NCBI GenBank assembly: GCA_903859155.1
Contig: CAIOLO010000155.1
Span: 1-39,736 of the forward strand
Reading direction: 5' to 3'
DNA: 39,736 nucleotides
DNA from: an uncultured beta proteobacterium
Lineage (GTDB): Bacteria > Pseudomonadota > Gammaproteobacteria > Burkholderiales > SG8-39
Shown here: positions 35,086 through 39,736 of the stretch, piece after piece
Layout: the number at the start of each line of letters is the position of its first letter
Numbering within the stretch: position 1 is the stretch's first letter
The notes under the pieces: generated by a model
Told to the model about the DNA's origin: nothing
Seen by the model: the letters and a program-made list of their open reading frames with translations, nothing else
Databases searched by the model: none
Translations under genes and position numbers: made by a program

Positions 35086-35884
35086 CTGGCGGCCCCTGCG
35101 TTGGCCGCGGCGGAAGCGGATGTTTCGGCGCCGACCCATTCGTAGCCGCGGGCCTCGAGTTCGAGCGCCAGTTCCTTTCCGCCGGTTTTCACAATGCGGC
35201 CAGAGTCCATCACGTGCACGAAATCGGGCGTGATGTAATTGAGCAGGCGCTGGTAATGGGTAACCAGGATGATCGCGTTGTCCCGCGTCGCCAGATGGTT
35301 CACGCCGGTGGCCACGACCCTGAGTGCATCGATGTCCAGGCCCGAATCGGTCTCGTCGAGGATGGCAAGTTTCGGATCGAGCAATGACATCTGCAGGATC
35401 TCGTTGCGTTTTTTTTCACCGCCCGAGAAGCCTTCGTTGACGCTGCGGTCGAGGAAATCCGGATTCATCTCCAGCAGCTTCATTTTTTCGCGCACGAAAT
35501 CGTCGAACTCGAGCGGATCGAGTTCGTCCTTGCCGCGCTGCACCTGCAGGGTGTTGTATGCAAGCCTCAGGAACTGGCTGTTGGCAACACCCGGGATTTC
35601 TATTGGATACTGGAAACCGAGGAAGATCCCGCGGCGTGAGCGCTCTTCGGGTTGGAGTTCGAGCAGCGGGCCGCCGTCGAATGCGACTTCGCCGCCGGTA
35701 ACCACATAAGCCGGGTGGCCGGCGAGCACCTTTGCAAAGGTGCTCTTGCCCGAGCCGTTCGGTCCCATGATCGCATGCACTTCGCCGCTCTTTACCGTGA
35801 GCTCGATGCCTTTGAGAATTTCGATGCCATTGACAGTCGCGCGCAGGTCGCGCACTGCCAGCAGTGTCCTGCTGTCTTGATAAA

Positions 35885-35888
<4 letters not shown>
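35082..35888 (-). CDS. sufC: SufC, ABC ATPase of the SUF complex
   Basis: 268 residues. Walker [10 protein letters not shown] (about 42-50), Q-loop LGFQYP, signature [11 protein letters not shown], Walker [13 protein letters not shown] and the switch His of VTHYQR are all intact; LDETDSGLD is typical of SufC. Its ATP hydrolysis drives rearrangement of SufB-SufD during Fe-S assembly. AAGGAAG precedes the ATG. The start overlaps the sufB stop (ATGA). The C-terminal 20 residues are an Ala-rich tail longer than usual. Confidence 0.97.
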
Positions 35889-37321
<1,433 letters not shown>

Positions 37322-37335
37322 GGCTTTTTCACAGG

Positions 37336-37674
37336 TTAATGGGTTGGCTTGACGTTGAAGCTCTCGCCGCAGCCGCAACTGCTCTCGACGTTGGGGTTGT
37401 CGAATTTGAACGCCTGCCTGAATCCGTCTTCCATGACGAAATCGAGCCGCGAGCCGTCAAGGAAAGGCATGGCTTCGGCATTCACCACGATTTTCGCATC
37501 GTGCGCTTCGAACAAGCGGTCGCCGGCCTCCACCTGGTCGGCAAAATCAAAGGTATAGGCAAAACCGGAGCAGCCGACTTTCTTCACGCCCACGCGCAAG
37601 CCCACGCCCCTGCCACGCCTGGCCAACTGGTTTCGAATTTGTTTTGCCGCATTTTCAGTCACTGCGATTGCCAT
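37336..37674 (-). CDS. A-type Fe-S carrier (SufA/IscA family)
   Basis: 112 residues. The three cluster-ligating cysteines are Cys35 (VGCSGF), Cys100 and Cys102 (SSCGCGESF). The fold is the small HesB domain that ferries [2Fe-2S]/[4Fe-4S] clusters from the scaffold to targets. GAGG lies upstream of ATG 37674. Its place between iscR and sufB makes it the SufA-equivalent, though by sequence it could be called IscA. Confidence 0.95.
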   Translation of the reverse strand: MAIAVTENAAKQIRNQLARRGRGVGLRVGVKKVGCSGFAYTFDFADQVEAGDRLFEAHDAKIVVNAEAMPFLDGSRLDFVMEDGFRQAFKFDNPNVESSCGCGESFNVKPTH

Positions 37675-37765
37675 TATGACGCCTCATCGGGACTTGAAGC
37701 TCACCTGCACACGAAAGTGCCGGTATTTTTGTGAAATTACTGTTGGAGATCCACCGAACCGCGCT

Positions 37766-38260
37766 TCACGGGGAGGCTGCAGGACGCGGGCGAATGAACA
37801 GTGAATCGCGCATGTCGGACAACTGCGCAGTCACCGGCAAGGCACCGTTTTGTCTGTTCTTCTGTTCTTCAACCAGTTGTTGGAGCGTGACTGCGCCGAG
37901 GTAGTCGAAGATGTGCTGATTGAGGTTGGCCCACAAATCGTGAGTGATGCACTTGCGCTCGTCGTGGCAGTTTTGCTTGCCACCGCACTGGGTAGCATCG
38001 ACGGATTCGTCCACTGCGGAAATGATATCGGCCACCGATATTTTGCCGAACTCTCGTGCCACCGTATAGCCGCCACCGGGGCCCCTCACCGACTCGACCA
38101 GTGCGTGGCGTCGCAGCTTGCCAAACAACTGCTCAAGGTAGGATAAGGAAATGCGCTGGCGTCTGCTGATCGCGGCAAGTGTCACCGGGCGCGTGCCACC
38201 CAGCAGCGCCAGGTCGAGCATTGCGGTTACTGCAAATCGTCCTTTGGTCGTCAATCTCAT
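37766..38260 (-). CDS. iscR: IscR, Rrf2-family Fe-S sensing regulator of the SUF operon
   Basis: 164 residues. The N-terminal winged helix (MRLTTKGRFAVTAMLDLAL through LSYLEQLFGKLR and RGPGGGY) matches IscR. The cluster-binding cysteines Cys92, Cys98 and Cys104 have exactly the spacing of E. coli IscR, and His107 (THDLW) supplies the fourth ligand there. Holo-IscR represses type-1 sites; two such sites cover its own promoter at 38277-38329. It heads the SUF operon, whereas in E. coli it heads isc. A 91 bp gap to the next gene has no recognised site. Confidence 0.96.
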   Translation of the reverse strand: MRLTTKGRFAVTAMLDLALLGGTRPVTLAAISRRQRISLSYLEQLFGKLRRHALVESVRGPGGGYTVAREFGKISVADIISAVDESVDATQCGGKQNCHDERKCITHDLWANLNQHIFDYLGAVTLQQLVEEQKNRQNGALPVTAQLSDMRDSLFIRPRPAASP

Positions 38261-38276
38261 AATTCACCCACCCCCA

Positions 38277-38301
38277 ATACCCGAGTAAAGGATTCAAGTA
38301 T
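38277..38301 (-). promoter_or_regulatory. IscR type-1-like box, proximal
   Basis: Read on the minus strand, it begins ATACTTGA and ends ACTCGGGTAT. By my count 21 of 25 positions agree with the E. coli type-1 IscR consensus. It overlaps the -10 and the predicted transcription start of the iscR-suf operon, so bound holo-IscR should block transcription. Confidence 0.85.
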
Positions 38302-38325
38302 AGGGTACCCGAGTGCTTTTATCAA
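38297..38325 (-). promoter_or_regulatory. iscR-suf operon promoter (sigma70)
   Basis: Minus strand -35 TTGATA (38325-38320), 17 bp spacer, -10 TATACT (38302-38297). Five of six bases in each hexamer region are close to consensus. The start should fall near 38290, giving a leader of about 30 bases before the iscR ATG. Confidence 0.85.
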
Positions 38326-38329
38326 CTTA
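38305..38329 (-). promoter_or_regulatory. IscR type-1-like box, distal
   Basis: A second match on the minus strand, with GTTGA early and ACTCGGGTAC at its end; about 18 of 25 positions fit the type-1 consensus. It covers the -35 and the spacer. The two boxes repeat the core ACTCGGGTA 28 bp apart. Confidence 0.72.
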
Positions 38330-38530
38330 TATGCTCAACCCTTGCCTTTCGACTCTCCCTAACGCGCTGATTTAGGAGAAACACTGCGATTCCCGAAACG
38401 TGAAACTGGTCTTTCACCAACACAAATGCAATAGTTGCGACTACCCGCAAATACTGAGCGCCGGTCGCAACTTTGCAACCAGCACGGGCCAGTGGGGTAG
38501 CGCTTCGCCACGACTTTCAAGGAAATTGAC

Positions 38531-39550
38531 ATGGATCTGCTTACGAATCTGCCCACCTTCCGATTTTCGACAGGGGGTATCACGAGGGTGGCGCTGCGCT
38601 CGATTGTCCTGGCGCTGCTGCTGCTTTGTCCGCCGCTTGCGGCACAGGACACCTACCCGAGCCGCCCCATCAGAATCATCGTGCCCTATCCCGGGGGGGC
38701 AAGCGGGGCCGACAACCTCGCAAGATTGTTGGGACCTAAGCTGGCCGAGCGCTGGGGTGTACCGGTTGTGGTCGAGAACCGTCCGGGCGCGAGCGCCGTC
38801 CCCGGCCATGATCAGATCGCCAAGGCCGCGCCGAACGGCTATACCGTGGGTTTCAGCGCCACTTCGTTTACCACCAATGTCGCGCTGATAAACAACCTGC
38901 CCTACGACCCGATCAAGAGCTTCGAGCGCATCGTCCTGCTCGGAACCAATGTGGTGGCGGTCGCGATCTCCAACAAGGTTCCGGCCAGTTCGCTTGCGGA
39001 ATTTCTCGCGCTGGTGCGCCGCCAGCCAGGCAAACTGAACTACGCCTCGCCCGGCAACGGTACACCGCAGCATCTGGCGATGGAACTGCTGAAACTCGAA
39101 GCGAAGGTGGATATCGTCCACGTCCCGTACAAGTCCTCGGCCGGCGCGCTGACCGACCTGGTTGCCGGCACAGTGCAGACCATGGTGATCCCGCTGCAGA
39201 CAGCGGTTCCACATGTGAATGCTGGCAGCATCAGGATGCTGGCGATCATGAGCTCGCAGCGCGCGCCGGCATTTCCGGAGGTGCCGACCATGAGGGAACT
39301 GGGCATGCCCGCGATCGATGTCGATACCTGGTACGGCGCGTTTGCGCCGGTGGGTACGCCGGCGCCGATTCTCGCGAAATGGAACTCGGAGATCAACGCC
39401 CTGTTGCGTCTTCCTGATATCCGCGAGGCTTTCGCCAAACAGGGGCTGGTTCCCGGTGGCGGAGCGCCGGAACGTTTTACGCGCCTCTTGGAGGAAGATA
39501 TTGCACGCTGGATCCGTGTGGTAGGGGCCTCGGGAATCAAAGCGGACTAA
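38531..39550 (+). CDS. Bug-family TTT solute-binding receptor
   Basis: 339 residues from ATG 38531, preceded by AAGGAA. The signal peptide has a long n-region, a core of VALRSIVLALLLLCPP and cleavage near LAA-QD. The mature start DTYPSRPIRIIVPYPGGASGAD keeps the PGG ligand loop, then VVVENRPGASAV, PNGYTVGF and LPYDPIKSFERI follow. The C-terminal WYGAFAPVGTPAPILAKWNSEI is standard. It is the most canonical Bug of the four. It is divergent from the iscR-suf operon, which it does not seem related to, and is followed by the right-end repeat array. No permease gene is seen before the window ends. Confidence 0.94.
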   Translation: MDLLTNLPTFRFSTGGITRVALRSIVLALLLLCPPLAAQDTYPSRPIRIIVPYPGGASGADNLARLLGPKLAERWGVPVVVENRPGASAVPGHDQIAKAAPNGYTVGFSATSFTTNVALINNLPYDPIKSFERIVLLGTNVVAVAISNKVPASSLAEFLALVRRQPGKLNYASPGNGTPQHLAMELLKLEAKVDIVHVPYKSSAGALTDLVAGTVQTMVIPLQTAVPHVNAGSIRMLAIMSSQRAPAFPEVPTMRELGMPAIDVDTWYGAFAPVGTPAPILAKWNSEINALLRLPDIREAFAKQGLVPGGGAPERFTRLLEEDIARWIRVVGASGIKAD

Positions 39551-39606
39551 GGAGAGCACCGAAAGCCCCGGGGGCGCATCGGCTCATTGCCGCCTAGGTT
39601 TTATCC

Positions 39607-39736
39607 GTCTTATCAATGACCGCGCGGCCCAAAGCTCGCCGCGCTGCTTCCAACAGCCGGCGCAAGCTTTAGGCGACGGCGGTCTTATCAATGACCGCGC
39701 GGCCCAAAGCTCGCCGCGCTGCTTCCAACAGCCGGC
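39607..39736. repeat. Tandem repeat, 75 bp period, with hairpin, cut by the window end
   Basis: Positions 39607-39661 and 39682-39736 are identical over 55 bases. The 20 bases between them complete one 75 bp unit. Each copy contains the perfect inverted repeat GCGCGGC, a 9-base loop and GCCGCGC (39622-39644 and 39697-39719). The array probably continues beyond the window. It lies just downstream of a Bug gene. Confidence 0.9.

Overview
The window looks like part of a high-GC betaproteobacterial chromosome, most likely from the order Burkholderiales. The evidence is four Bug-family (tripartite tricarboxylate transporter, TTT) periplasmic receptors, a DUF3460-like small protein, a lexA-imuA-imuB-dnaE2 SOS cassette, and many catabolic amidohydrolases. 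No rRNA, tRNA, CRISPR array, phage or conjugative gene was recognised. The only transposase-like gene is a REP-associated tyrosine transposase (RAYT) type protein.

Layout. Positions 1-266 hold a tandem repeat of about 84 bp whose units each contain a GC-rich hairpin. Positions 313-4927 are a catabolic island: a split thiamine-diphosphate decarboxylase, two Bug receptors and a Tat-exported amidohydrolase. Positions 5177-8788 hold housekeeping genes: a TPR protein, a DUF3460-like protein, a YedK/HMCES-type DNA-protein crosslink protein and a YbiT-type ABC-F ATPase. Positions 8792-13331 hold a large exported TPR-CHAT protein and, divergently, a radical SAM/SPASM protein preceded by an FNR-like box. 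The RAYT-like gene (13402-14040) and a perfect hairpin precede the mutagenesis cassette lexA-imuA-imuB-dnaE2 (14276-20588), which has a textbook LexA operator. Positions 20596-25874 hold an AarF/UbiB-type kinase, a helical protein of unknown function and two tandem MFS exporters. Positions 26057-31376 hold a twin cyclic-nucleotide-binding protein, a predicted lipoprotein with a spermidine-synthase fold, an amidohydrolase-Bug pair and a further amidohydrolase.

Positions 31456-38260 (minus strand) form a complete SUF iron-sulfur operon in the order iscR, A-type carrier, sufB, sufC, sufD, sufS, sufU, nfu. Its promoter (TTGATA, 17 bp, TATACT) is covered by two tandem IscR type-1-like boxes, which points to autoregulation by Fe-S status. 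The window closes with a fourth Bug receptor and a second hairpin-bearing tandem repeat (75 bp period).

How the genes fit together. Three circuits are clear: SOS-induced translesion synthesis, IscR-controlled Fe-S assembly, and a scavenging set of Bug receptors beside amidohydrolase-type decarboxylases/hydrolases and a sulfopyruvate/phosphonopyruvate-decarboxylase-like enzyme. No TctA/TctB membrane subunits are present, so the receptors must work with permeases encoded elsewhere. I found no convincing wholly new multi-gene system. The least explained items are the exported TPR-CHAT protein, the FNR-box radical SAM gene, the exported SpeE-like lipoprotein and the two hairpin repeat arrays.
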